Origin: Legionella genomosp. 1 | GTDB lineage: Bacteria; Pseudomonadota; Gammaproteobacteria; Legionellales; Legionellaceae | NCBI GenBank assembly: GCA_945862275.1 | Contig: CAMAYA010000033.1 | Location: forward strand, 1-9,416 | Direction: 5' to 3' | Length of the DNA: 9,416 bases | In this document: positions 1-7,152 of the stretch, piece by piece | Numbering within the stretch: the first letter of the stretch is position 1 | How the letters are laid out: every line of letters begins with the position of its first letter | Program-made: the position numbers and the translations under genes | The notes under the pieces: model-generated | What the model was told of the DNA's origin: nothing | Database searches by the model: none | What the model saw: the letters and a program-made list of their open reading frames with translations, nothing else

Positions 1-1649
1 TCGACAATCCCCGCGCATCATTAGACGATATCACGGATATCATCAAAGCCCCTGATTTTCCAACGCAAGCAGAAATTATTACATCCCCTGCCGCCATTCA
101 AGCCATGTACGCCACCGGCAACGGATCGGTTAAAATGCGGGCCGTTTACCGTCAAGAAAAACACAACATTGTCATTGAAGCCCTGCCGTACCAAGTATCA
201 GGGGCCAAAGTGGTCGAACAAATTGCCCTGCAAATGCAGCAGAAAAAATTACCCATGGTCGAAGATTTACGGGATGAATCTGATCACGAGCACCCGACAC
301 GCTTAGTCATCATTCCACGCTCAAACCGTGTGGATGTAGAAGGGCTCATGTCACACCTGTTTGCCACAACCGATCTGGAACGCAGTTATCGCGTCAACTT
401 CAATATGATTGGCTTGGATGGCAAACCACGGGTCAAAAACTTATTGGTTATTTTACAAGAATGGCTGGTTTTTCGATTAAGCACAGTGAAAAGGCGTCTG
501 CAGTACCGTCTTGATAAAGTCCTGGATCGCTTGCATGTGTTAGAAGGGTTACTGGTCGCTTATCTCAATTTAGATGAAGTGATTGCCATTATTCGGGAAG
601 CCGATATTCCAAAGCAAGCCTTGATGACGCGCTTTTCATTGAGTGAAAGACAAGCCGATGCCATCTTGGACATGAAATTGCGCCATTTGGCAAAATTAGA
701 AGAATTTAAACTGCGTGCTGAGTTAGATGAATTAAGCACTGAGCGCGATTATTTGCAAAAAATACTCGCCAGTGAATCGCGCCTGCGCGCCTTGGTGAAG
801 GCGGAAATCATATCCGACCGCGATGCGTATGGGGATGCCAGGCGCTCGCCCATCATGGAGCGCGAAGTGTCCTCCGCCCTCAAAGAAGAAGACATACTGC
901 CCAACGAACCCATCACCGTCGTGCTCTCGCAAAAAGGTTGGGTGCGAGCCGCTAAAGGGTTTGATGTGGACGGGCGCACACTCAGCTACAAAGCCAGCGA
1001 TGAATTCAAAGCGCAAACCAATGCGCGGAGCAACCAGCAAGTGGTGTTCTTTGATACCGAAGGGAAAGTCTATAATGTGCCAGGCCATGTGCTGCCCTCG
1101 GCACGCGGCCAAGGCGAGCCGCTCACCGGCAAACTCAATCCGGCAGATGGCATGTCGTTTTCGACGCTAATCTGTGGCGAGCCGGACGATTGGGTATTAT
1201 TGACCAATGATGCAGGTTACGGGTTCTTGACCCAATTAAACGAGTTGTACGTTAAAAACCGAAACGGTAAAGCGTGCATTAAATTGCCCGCAAATAGCCA
1301 ATTATTGCCGCCACGCATCATTGCGAGCAAAGACACGCAGATGATTGCCTGCGTCACCAACATAGGCCGCCTGCTGTTGTTTTCAGCCCTTGAATTACCC
1401 GTATTGACGCGCGGCAAAGGAAATAAACTCATCAATATCCCGACCGCCAAAGCAGCGTCTCGAGAAGAGGTCGTCATTGATGTGCAGGTGATATCCCCAA
1501 ACGAAGCGCTAACCGTGCATGCAGGCAAACGTCATTTCACCTTAAAAGCGGCTGACTTGCTAGATTACCAAGGCGCACGCGCACTGCGTGGCAATCGCTT
1601 GCCGAGAGGATTGCAAAACGTGACGGGCCTTCAGGTGGCACCGAAGTAG
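1..1649 (+). CDS. parC: DNA topoisomerase IV subunit A (ParC), 5'-truncated by window edge
   Basis: Topoisomerase IV (ParC2ParE2) decatenates daughter chromosomes and relaxes supercoils; ParC is the DNA-breaking and rejoining subunit. The frame is open from base 3 and gives 548 residues. It lacks roughly the first 200 residues of the family, including the catalytic tyrosine region. The visible part matches E. coli ParC closely from memory: APDFPTQAEIITS, then KLPMVEDLRDESDHE, PRSNRVDVE and HLFATTDLE of the tower/coiled-coil region, then the long helical stretch with LKLRHLAKLEE. The C-terminal beta-pinwheel follows, with TVVLSQKGWVR, ARGQGEPLTGKL, DAGYGF and KGNKLINIP. GyrA is less likely because the ParC-specific LSQKGWVR and GQGEPLTGKL blocks are present. 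The C-terminal tail ends soon after RGLQNVTGLQV, about 15 residues shorter than in E. coli. It converges on hslO. Confidence 0.97.
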   Translation, partial: DNPRASLDDITDIIKAPDFPTQAEIITSPAAIQAMYATGNGSVKMRAVYRQEKHNIVIEALPYQVSGAKVVEQIALQMQQKKLPMVEDLRDESDHEHPTRLVIIPRSNRVDVEGLMSHLFATTDLERSYRVNFNMIGLDGKPRVKNLLVILQEWLVFRLSTVKRRLQYRLDKVLDRLHVLEGLLVAYLNLDEVIAIIREADIPKQALMTRFSLSERQADAILDMKLRHLAKLEEFKLRAELDELSTERDYLQKILASESRLRALVKAEIISDRDAYGDARRSPIMEREVSSALKEEDILPNEPITVVLSQKGWVRAAKGFDVDGRTLSYKASDEFKAQTNARSNQQVVFFDTEGKVYNVPGHVLPSARGQGEPLTGKLNPADGMSFSTLICGEPDDWVLLTNDAGYGFLTQLNELYVKNRNGKACIKLPANSQLLPPRIIASKDTQMIACVTNIGRLLLFSALELPVLTRGKGNKLINIPTAKAASREEVVIDVQVISPNEALTVHAGKRHFTLKAADLLDYQGARALRGNRLPRGLQNVTGLQVAPK

Positions 1650-1673
1650 GTTAGGCCTTGGCCAAACACCTAC
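1646..1673. terminator. Weak imperfect hairpin across the parC and hslO stop codons
   Basis: GTAGGT (1646-1651) can pair with ACCTAC (1668-1673), and GGCC (1654-1657) with GGCC (1660-1663), leaving a mismatched internal loop and a two-base apical loop too tight to form as drawn. It spans both convergent stop codons and is the only structure in the 20-base gap. No U-tract follows on either strand, so a terminator role is only a guess from position. Confidence 0.2.
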
Positions 1674-2572
1674 TCATCACCGCTGACATCCCCCTTCTTT
1701 GACCGAAGATCAATAGAGGGGGCATGATCTCGAAACAACAAGGTCACATCAATGGCATCAAACAAATACCGACGATTGCAAAAATCACAGACCACGTCCA
1801 CATGCCCTTTTTCCTGCAACAACAGCCGCACGTCTTTTTCCCCCAATACCGTCAAAACCTGCTTCATTTTTTCATCTGAACAGCGGCAGTGAAAACGCAC
1901 CCGGCGGGCCGAATACAAGCGCAACTCGGTTTCATGGTATAAACGGTTCAAAATCGTTGGATTATCCAAGGTTAAAAGCTCATGCTCACTGATGGTCTCA
2001 CCAATGTGCACGGCATAGGACCAAAATTCTTCGCGTTGTTGTGTATCTTGATCAGGCATCAGCTGCAATAGCATGCCTGCGGCAACCTCATCATTCACCG
2101 CTAACCAAACGCGGCTGGCCACTTGTTCGGATTGTGCAAAATAATGCATCATGTTTTCGCCCATCGACAAGGAACCAATGGGCACAATGCTTTGATAAGC
2201 TTGGGTTTGATTGTATTGATTAATGGTGAGCGCCATTTTGCCATCTAAGAACGCAGCGTTGTAATCGATATCCTCACCATCTATCTGGTAATTAGCAAAG
2301 CCCCTGATTTGCAATTGATGATCACACTGAACCAGCAAAAATGGCAGGCGTTTATCGCCCTGAAATTGCAAACTGACTTCGCCTTCAAATTTAATGCTAC
2401 CCGCCAGCAACAAACAAGACACCAACGCCTCGCCCAACAACCGCTTCACCATCGGCGGATAGGCCCGTTGCTCCATGATGGTTTTATACACCTCACCCAC
2501 ATGCGCAATCTCACCCCGAATGCTGGCATGTTCGAACATAAACCGTTGCAGCGTATCTGTGTGCTCACTCAT
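1670..2572 (-). CDS. hslO: 33 kDa redox-regulated chaperone Hsp33
   Basis: Hsp33 is a cytoplasmic holdase chaperone, inactive when its four cysteines bind zinc and activated when they form disulfides under oxidative stress. From the ATG at 2572 it has 300 residues, against about 292 in E. coli. The N-terminal core is visible as LQRFMFEHASIRGE, the GEALVSCLLLA segment and the KFEGEVSLQFQGD strand. GMLLQLMP and LLTLDNPTILNRLYHE follow. The zinc-binding C-terminal domain has the diagnostic CxC (C229, C231) and CxxC (C262, C265) pairs, followed by RRYLFDAIDV. I chose the ATG because MSEHTDTLQRFMFE aligns with the E. coli N-terminus and a GAGTGAG sits just upstream. An in-frame GTG at 2584 would add four residues. 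A TAAAAT (2601-2606, minus strand) could be a -10 box, but no good -35 box is visible. Confidence 0.97.
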   Translation of the reverse strand: MSEHTDTLQRFMFEHASIRGEIAHVGEVYKTIMEQRAYPPMVKRLLGEALVSCLLLAGSIKFEGEVSLQFQGDKRLPFLLVQCDHQLQIRGFANYQIDGEDIDYNAAFLDGKMALTINQYNQTQAYQSIVPIGSLSMGENMMHYFAQSEQVASRVWLAVNDEVAAGMLLQLMPDQDTQQREEFWSYAVHIGETISEHELLTLDNPTILNRLYHETELRLYSARRVRFHCRCSDEKMKQVLTVLGEKDVRLLLQEKGHVDVVCDFCNRRYLFDAIDVTLLFRDHAPSIDLRSKKGDVSGDE

Positions 2573-2588
2573 GCCGTTACTCACTCAT
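2564..2588 (-). repeat. 9-bp direct repeat ATGAGTGAG at the hslO start
   Basis: On the minus strand ATGAGTGAG occurs at 2588-2580 and again at 2572-2564, 16 bases apart. The downstream copy is the chosen hslO start (Met-Ser-Glu). The upstream copy reads Met-Ser-Glu-stop (ATG AGT GAG TAA) in another frame, forming a three-codon mini-ORF that ends just before hslO. It also supplies the purine-rich GAGTGAG that probably serves as the ribosome binding site. Confidence 0.6.
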
Positions 2589-2623
2589 CATAAAACAGCT
2601 ATTTTAGCCCAAAGCAAAGACCT

Positions 2624-3814
2624 TCACCACTTTAGGTTTTTAAAAACAGTCGATAGTGATTGCCAGGGAATGGCTTGAATGTTGACATCCAGCTGCAATG
2701 GCGTAGGGGTTTGACAAACAATGTAGGCCGATTGGGCTTCTGGGTATTCCTTAAGGAACGTTTTTAGATGGCGCGTGTCTTTTTCAGTAGGCCGGTCAGT
2801 CCATTTCACTTCTATGGGAATGAGCGCGTTGGACGTTTTGAGCAGAATATCTATTTCCGGCCCATCCGGATCTCGCCAAAATAAGACTTGGATTCGCTCT
2901 GGAAACAGCCGTGTCTGTTTAATGCACTCTAAAATAATATATTGCTCAAAACGTCGCCCACATGCCTCTGCGGGCACTTCCCTGTCTTCAAGGGCCGCGA
3001 TGCGTCTAACACCGAGATCAAAAAAAACATAGCGAGAAGCCGTGGTTAATTTTGCCCTCGTGCGGCTGTCACGATAAGGGGCAATGCGATGCGCAATCAG
3101 GCAGTCTTCTAAAATTTGATAATAATTGGCCACCGTAGTGTGCGCGATTCCTAATTGCTGTGACAGTTTGCTAAAATTGACAATTTGGCCTGATTCAGCC
3201 GCCGCTAATTCAAGAAATCGCGCAAAGGAAGCCAATTGCCGAACCAACGCTTCAGAACGAATTTCTTCTTCCAAATAGAGAGAAACGTATGCATCCAAAA
3301 GCATGGCGCGTTCGGAATCATCATTGCAAAGTGTGATTTGGGGCAACAAACCATCACTCAGCAAATCGGATAAATTAGGCTTCATGAAGGCCATCTCTTC
3401 ATAAGACAAGGGATCTAAATACAACGGAATCACGCGCCCGGGTAATAAATTGCTATGATGGCCTCGTTTCAATTTTCTCGCGGATGATCCTGTTAGAATA
3501 AACTGGGCCGATTGCTCATCAATGAGCTCCTGAACAACATCCATGATCATCGGTACTTTTTGAACTTCATCAATAACGATAAGAGGCTTTTGATGATTAA
3601 CGTTCGGCATCGCCCGAATTTCATCGGCTAGCCTAGATGGATCTTTCTCGTATAAAAGACGGGTGCGTGGCGCAATAAATGAAATCCGTTTGTCCGCTGG
3701 AATGTCTGCCAACAGTGTTGTTTTGCCGACTTGTCTCGGGCCTAGCAACAGCATGCTTCTGCCATGCGCAATCAGTTTGTGCAAGGTGACTGATAGTGCC
3801 CTATGGATTAGCAT
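2624..3814 (-). CDS. AAA-family ATPase with DUF4143 C-terminal domain
   Basis: A 396-residue cytoplasmic P-loop ATPase of the common but poorly understood AAA_14/DUF4143 family. Walker A is GPRQVGKTT (25-33), Walker B LIVIDE (78-83) and a sensor-like FILTGSS (105-111). Residues about 195-245 look like a winged-helix segment (NFSKLSQQLGIAHTTVANYYQILED). The C-terminal part carries FFDLGVRR and then WRDPDGPEIDILL with LIPIEVKW. E320-x-D322 and E335-x-K337 fit the PD-(D/E)xK nuclease-like pattern known in DUF4143 proteins. The start at 3814 is supported by AAGGA five bases upstream. It lies 81 bases downstream of fic and 51 bases upstream of hslO, all on one strand, but has its own promoter inside a large palindrome. 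No substrate or phenotype can be read from the sequence; family members are usually annotated only as ATPases. Length and all motifs look intact. Confidence 0.9.
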   Translation of the reverse strand: MLIHRALSVTLHKLIAHGRSMLLLGPRQVGKTTLLADIPADKRISFIAPRTRLLYEKDPSRLADEIRAMPNVNHQKPLIVIDEVQKVPMIMDVVQELIDEQSAQFILTGSSARKLKRGHHSNLLPGRVIPLYLDPLSYEEMAFMKPNLSDLLSDGLLPQITLCNDDSERAMLLDAYVSLYLEEEIRSEALVRQLASFARFLELAAAESGQIVNFSKLSQQLGIAHTTVANYYQILEDCLIAHRIAPYRDSRTRAKLTTASRYVFFDLGVRRIAALEDREVPAEACGRRFEQYIILECIKQTRLFPERIQVLFWRDPDGPEIDILLKTSNALIPIEVKWTDRPTEKDTRHLKTFLKEYPEAQSAYIVCQTPTPLQLDVNIQAIPWQSLSTVFKNLKW

Positions 3815-3833
3815 GCGTATCCTTTTCGTTTAC

Positions 3834-3868
3834 CATAGACTCCATTTTCGGCGAAAATTGAGTCTATG
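3834..3868. repeat. 35-bp near-perfect palindrome, probable operator of the ATPase gene
   Basis: The outer arms CATAGACTC (3834-3842) and GAGTCTATG (3860-3868) are exact inverse complements, as are the inner arms ATTTTCG (3844-3850) and CGAAAAT (3852-3858) around a central G at 3851. Only the pair 3843/3859 mismatches, giving 16 of 17 paired positions. No T-tract follows on either strand, so it is not an intrinsic terminator. It overlaps the proposed -35 and contains the -10 of the ATPase promoter, which is the geometry of a repressor site. Operator function and the identity of the binding protein are inferred. Confidence 0.75.
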
Positions 3869-3872
3869 TCAA
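3844..3872 (-). promoter_or_regulatory. Candidate sigma70 promoter of the DUF4143 ATPase gene
   Basis: On the minus strand a perfect TTGACA (3872-3867) lies 17 bases from GAAAAT (3849-3844, 4/6 to TATAAT). Initiation about seven bases on, near 3837, would give a leader of roughly 23 nucleotides containing AAGGA (3824-3820), five bases before the ATG at 3814. The palindrome at 3834-3868 covers the -10 and the edge of the -35, so a bound protein would block transcription. Confidence 0.55.
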
Positions 3873-3895
3873 CCATCCTCGCAAAATTCAAGACC

Positions 3896-4996
3896 CTAGT
3901 ACGCCTTGAATTGATTCTTATCATTTGTTAACAATTGCATTAATTTGGGATGTACAAATAATTTTTCTTTGCCCGCAGAGACTTCTTGCAGCACACCTAT
4001 CTCGCATAATTTTTTTAAATAAGTAGATGCTGTTTGACGACGAACCAGACCCGTCTCTATCAGATTTTGAATGCGGCAATAAGGTTGCTCAAAAATAAGG
4101 TTAACCAATTCATAGCTATAAATCTTCGGTGCCTCATGCCGCACAAAATCAACCGTATTATCTATCAGTTGGCGAATAGCATTTATTTTATGATACGTGA
4201 GCTGTGCCGTCTGGGTAATGGCATCCAGCATATAGAGAATCCATTCTTGCCATTCATTTTTTTTTGTTACGTTATCCAGCAATCGATAATATTCTTTTTT
4301 GTGACGAACGATGTAATGACTAAGATACAAAATTGGCAGCGAAAGCAATTCCCTTTCTATCAAAAAAAGAATATTGATTACGCGTCCAGTTCGGCCATTG
4401 CCGTCCAAGAATGGATGGATTGCTTCAAATTGATAATGCGCGACAGCCATCCGAACAAGCGGATCTAAATCATCCTCACCATGAATAAACTGCTCCCAAT
4501 TGGATAATAAATCACGAATAATCGTTTCGCCTACCGGCGGCGTATAAATGACTTCACCGGTGGTCGAATTTGCAATGGTGGTTCCCGGTATGCGACGTAT
4601 ATCCATATCAGCATTCTTGATAGTGGAGCATACCGATATCAGTGTAGCAACACTGATGGGTCTATCCTTTAAAGCAATAAACCCCTGATAAAGTGCGGTG
4701 CGATATCTTAGAGCCTCCCTGGTAGCAGGATCCGCATGCATATCTTCCTGAGCAAATTGAAACAGTTTATCGGTTGTTGTAACAATATTTTCAATCTCAG
4801 AGCTGTCTTTTGCCTCCAATAAAGGTAACGCATTCATTAATAAACCTTGATTAGGAAGCAACTCGCCAGCCTGTTTGAGTTCCGCCAAGGCTGTTCTGGC
4901 TGGAATGCATGCTTTTAATATTTGAATATTTTCCAGTATGGCTTTGGGCGGCAGATAGGGTAACGCATTGTAAGGCTGGTTAGAATGAAACGTCAT
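3896..4996 (-). CDS. fic: Class II Fic-domain protein adenylyltransferase, SoFic-like
   Basis: Fic enzymes of this type transfer AMP from ATP to a hydroxyl side chain of a target protein. The 366-residue product has the full architecture of Shewanella SoFic. An N-terminal helical region carries the autoinhibitory (S/T)xxxE(G/N) motif (S65 to E69-N70 in EAKDSSEIENIVTT). A flap hairpin lies near TTGEVIYTPP (145-154). The complete catalytic motif HPFLDGNGRTGR spans 194-205, with catalytic H194 and the nucleotide-binding GNGR. The C-terminal region (about 290-350) contains a winged-helix pattern, with TGLVRRQTASTYLKKLCEIGVL as the likely recognition segment. All key residues are present, so it should be active once inhibition is relieved. 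The target is unknown. The start at 4996 has only a weak GTGAG nine bases upstream. The gene is AT-richer than its neighbours and contains an A9 run, suggesting an accessory origin. It is divergent from rep. Confidence 0.93.
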   Translation of the reverse strand: MTFHSNQPYNALPYLPPKAILENIQILKACIPARTALAELKQAGELLPNQGLLMNALPLLEAKDSSEIENIVTTTDKLFQFAQEDMHADPATREALRYRTALYQGFIALKDRPISVATLISVCSTIKNADMDIRRIPGTTIANSTTGEVIYTPPVGETIIRDLLSNWEQFIHGEDDLDPLVRMAVAHYQFEAIHPFLDGNGRTGRVINILFLIERELLSLPILYLSHYIVRHKKEYYRLLDNVTKKNEWQEWILYMLDAITQTAQLTYHKINAIRQLIDNTVDFVRHEAPKIYSYELVNLIFEQPYCRIQNLIETGLVRRQTASTYLKKLCEIGVLQEVSAGKEKLFVHPKLMQLLTNDKNQFKAY

Positions 4997-5016
4997 GTTT
5001 AAAAACTCACGAATTT

Positions 5017-5096
5017 TCGACAGATAACCAGTATATGTTTATGCCATCGACATATCCATACCTTATGTCGATATAATTGGTTTTTTTCGACATATG
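5017..5096. promoter_or_regulatory. fic-rep divergent control region with four TCGACA motifs
   Basis: TCGACA occurs at 5017-5022, 5047-5052 and 5087-5092 on the plus strand and inverted at 5066-5071. The middle two belong to an exact inverted repeat, ATCGACATA (5046-5054) and TATGTCGAT (5064-5072), with a 9-bp spacer. The 5087 copy continues as TCGACATATG. A TATACT at 5035-5030 on the minus strand is a reasonable -10 for fic, with only a weak -35. Part of the recurrence may arise because TCGACA also works as a -35 box, but the 9-bp inverted repeat looks like a binding site for a dimeric regulator, possibly the winged helix of Fic itself (inference). Confidence 0.45.
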
Positions 5097-5115
5097 TTGG
5101 GAAACGTGCGATAAT
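5087..5115 (+). promoter_or_regulatory. Candidate sigma70 promoter of rep
   Basis: TCGACA (5087-5092, 5/6 to consensus) is separated by 17 bases from GATAAT (5110-5115, 5/6). Initiation near 5122 gives a short leader of about 18 nucleotides before the ATG at 5140. A second possibility upstream is a perfect TATAAT at 5072-5077 with TCGACA at 5047-5052, but its 19-base spacing is long. Confidence 0.6.
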
Positions 5116-5139
5116 GCTCTTTTTTTCACGGAACAGCCC

Positions 5140-7137
5140 ATGCTCAATCCACAACAAATGGCCGCAGTAAAATACATTGATGGGCCCTTGTTGGTTCTGG
5201 CCGGTGCTGGCAGTGGCAAAACAAGGGTTATTACTCAAAAAATCGCGCATTTAGTCGAGCAATGCGGGTATGCGGCCCACCATATCTCAGCCGTTACCTT
5301 TACCAATAAAGCGGCCAATGAAATGCGCAACCGTATCGCCTCAGTGTTGGCTCCCGCAGCACGGCGCGGTTTAAAAGTCGCTACCTTTCACACATTGGGC
5401 TTGAGCATCATCAAACGGGATGCCGTCCATTGCGGCCTCAAGCGCGGGTTCTCTATTTTTGACAGCGAAGATTGCCTGCAAATGCTGCGCGGTTTTTTAC
5501 CGCCGGCACGCAGCAATGACCGCGATGAGCTGTATCACTTGCAGCAACAAATCTCCAAATGGAAAAATGAGATGTTAACGCCTGAGGATGTGTCATTGCG
5601 CACACCCAACACTCCCAGGGAGGCAGAGGCCGCTAACATTTACCCGCATTATCAACGTTCCTTGCAGGCGTATAACGCGGTTGATTTTGATGATTTGATT
5701 CGCTTGCCTGTGCATTTACTCAACCAACACCCGGAGAGCCTGGAATACTGGCAAAATAAAATCCGTCATTTACTCATTGATGAATACCAAGATTCCAATA
5801 CTTGCCAGTATGCACTGGTCAAATTATTGGTGGGCGTGCGCGCTAGTTTTACGGTAGTGGGTGATGATGACCAATCCATTTATGCTTGGCGTGGGGCGCG
5901 TCCTGAAAATTTGGCTCAATTAAACATCGATTTCCCCCAATTGAAAATCATCAAGCTCGAGCAAAATTATCGCTCCACGGGCCGAATTCTCAACGCCGCA
6001 AATCAATTGATTTCCAATAATCCCCATTTGTTTTCCAAGAAACTATGGAGCGAGCTCGGGCATGGCGAGTTGCTGCGTGTGTTGTGTTGCCGTGATGAAC
6101 AAGATGAAGCTGAACAAGTCGTGGCCGATTTGATCAGCCACAAACTACGCAATCGCACCTCCTATGGCCATTATGCAGTCTTATACCGAGGCAATCACCA
6201 ATCGCGTGCCTTTGAAAAGGTGCTGCGGCACCATGGGATCCCCTATCACATCAGTGGCGGGCAATCTTGGTTTGCACGTCCAGAAGTCAAAGACGTATTT
6301 GCCTACCTGAAGTTGCTTTGCAACGAAGCCGATGATGCTGCGTTTTTAAGGGTGATTAATACGCCGAAGCGCGGGATTGGCGACACCACTTTAGAGACAT
6401 TAGGCGAGCATGCAAAAACACGAGGGCAAAGCCTGTTCAGCTGCTGTGATAACTTGGCGCTCGCAACGCAATTAGCCGAGAAACCCCGTGCTGCATTACA
6501 TACGTTTAAACACTGGTTACTGGCCATCAAAAAACGCTGCGAACAAGAACCTGTGGTAGATGTGTTACGCGACATGGTGGATCACAGCGGGTACGAGGCA
6601 CACAGTTACGAGCAATGCGACACGCCTGTCAAAGCCGAAAAACGCATGGAAAATGTCTGGGAATTGTTGGAATGGGTGGGCCGCTTGCAAGCAAAAGGCG
6701 ACGGCACCCAACTGGAAGATGTCATCAACAAATTAATCCTCATTGATATCCTAGAGCAAACCGACGACCACGACGACGAGACCTTGCAATTAATGACCTT
6801 GCACGCCTCAAAGGGCCTGGAGTTCCCTTATGTATACCTGGTGGGCATGGAAGAAGAGATCCTCCCTCACCGCGTCAGCATTGAAGACGAGCAAATTGAA
6901 GAAGAGCGCCGCTTGGCCTACGTTGGCATTACGCGTGCACAAAAATCGCTGTGCATGACCTTGGCCCGGCAACGCCGTCGCGCCGGTGAAATGCAAGATT
7001 GCTTGCCCAGCCGGTTCTTGGAAGAATTGCCCCAGGACAGTTTAGAATGGTATGGCAAAGGCGGCGAGCGCGATGAAGTGAAATCAAAAGCACTGGCACG
7101 GTCGCATCTGGCCGGGTTGAAAAATTTGTTAGGCTGA
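5140..7137 (+). CDS. rep: ATP-dependent DNA helicase Rep
   Basis: Rep is a 3'-5' superfamily 1A helicase that clears proteins ahead of replication forks and supports restart. The product has 665 residues, close to the 673 of E. coli Rep. Motifs run in order: I AGAGSGKT (21-28), Ia TFTNKAANEM (53-62), II LLIDEYQD (211-218), III GDDDQSIYAWRGA (241-253), IV LEQNYRS (273-279), V LMTLHASKGLEFPYVYLVG (551-569) and VI EERRLAYVGITRA (588-600). The N-terminus MLNPQQMAAVKYIDGPLLVLAG and the total length favour Rep over UvrD/PcrA, which are longer at the C-terminus. I chose the ATG at 5140; an in-frame ATG at 5077 would add 21 residues with no family resemblance and would lie upstream of the best promoter. 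The ribosome binding site is weak (ACGGA). It appears monocistronic, ending at a strong hairpin. Confidence 0.95.
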   Translation: MLNPQQMAAVKYIDGPLLVLAGAGSGKTRVITQKIAHLVEQCGYAAHHISAVTFTNKAANEMRNRIASVLAPAARRGLKVATFHTLGLSIIKRDAVHCGLKRGFSIFDSEDCLQMLRGFLPPARSNDRDELYHLQQQISKWKNEMLTPEDVSLRTPNTPREAEAANIYPHYQRSLQAYNAVDFDDLIRLPVHLLNQHPESLEYWQNKIRHLLIDEYQDSNTCQYALVKLLVGVRASFTVVGDDDQSIYAWRGARPENLAQLNIDFPQLKIIKLEQNYRSTGRILNAANQLISNNPHLFSKKLWSELGHGELLRVLCCRDEQDEAEQVVADLISHKLRNRTSYGHYAVLYRGNHQSRAFEKVLRHHGIPYHISGGQSWFARPEVKDVFAYLKLLCNEADDAAFLRVINTPKRGIGDTTLETLGEHAKTRGQSLFSCCDNLALATQLAEKPRAALHTFKHWLLAIKKRCEQEPVVDVLRDMVDHSGYEAHSYEQCDTPVKAEKRMENVWELLEWVGRLQAKGDGTQLEDVINKLILIDILEQTDDHDDETLQLMTLHASKGLEFPYVYLVGMEEEILPHRVSIEDEQIEEERRLAYVGITRAQKSLCMTLARQRRRAGEMQDCLPSRFLEELPQDSLEWYGKGGERDEVKSKALARSHLAGLKNLLG

Positions 7138-7152
7138 AAATGATGAACTTCC

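Noticed and set aside
732..1112. 126-codon minus-strand and 115-codon plus-strand frames within parC
   Set aside because: They are shadows of the clearly conserved parC coding frame.
2607..2634. Possible terminator hairpin after the ATPase gene
   Set aside because: Only a seven-pair stem with a G-U wobble and a 15-base loop can be drawn, with no clear U-run.
3834..3868. Palindrome as an intrinsic terminator of fic
   Set aside because: No U-tract follows on the minus strand, and the proposed ATPase promoter lies within it.
4034..4468. 144-codon plus-strand open frame
   Set aside because: It is antisense to the fic core, whose HPFLDGNGRTGR motif proves the minus frame; its product is low-complexity with no ribosome binding site.
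3834..5096. CRISPR-like or transposon-end interpretation of the repeats flanking fic
   Set aside because: The repeats are few, unevenly spaced and differ between the two sides; no target-site duplication or transposase was found.
5077..5139. Upstream 21-codon extension of rep from the ATG at 5077
   Set aside because: The extra residues lack family resemblance and cover the best promoter; MLNPQQ at 5140 matches the usual Rep N-terminus.
4999..5250. Minus-strand frame across the fic-rep intergenic region
   Set aside because: It overlaps the rep start and promoter motifs and has no conserved content.
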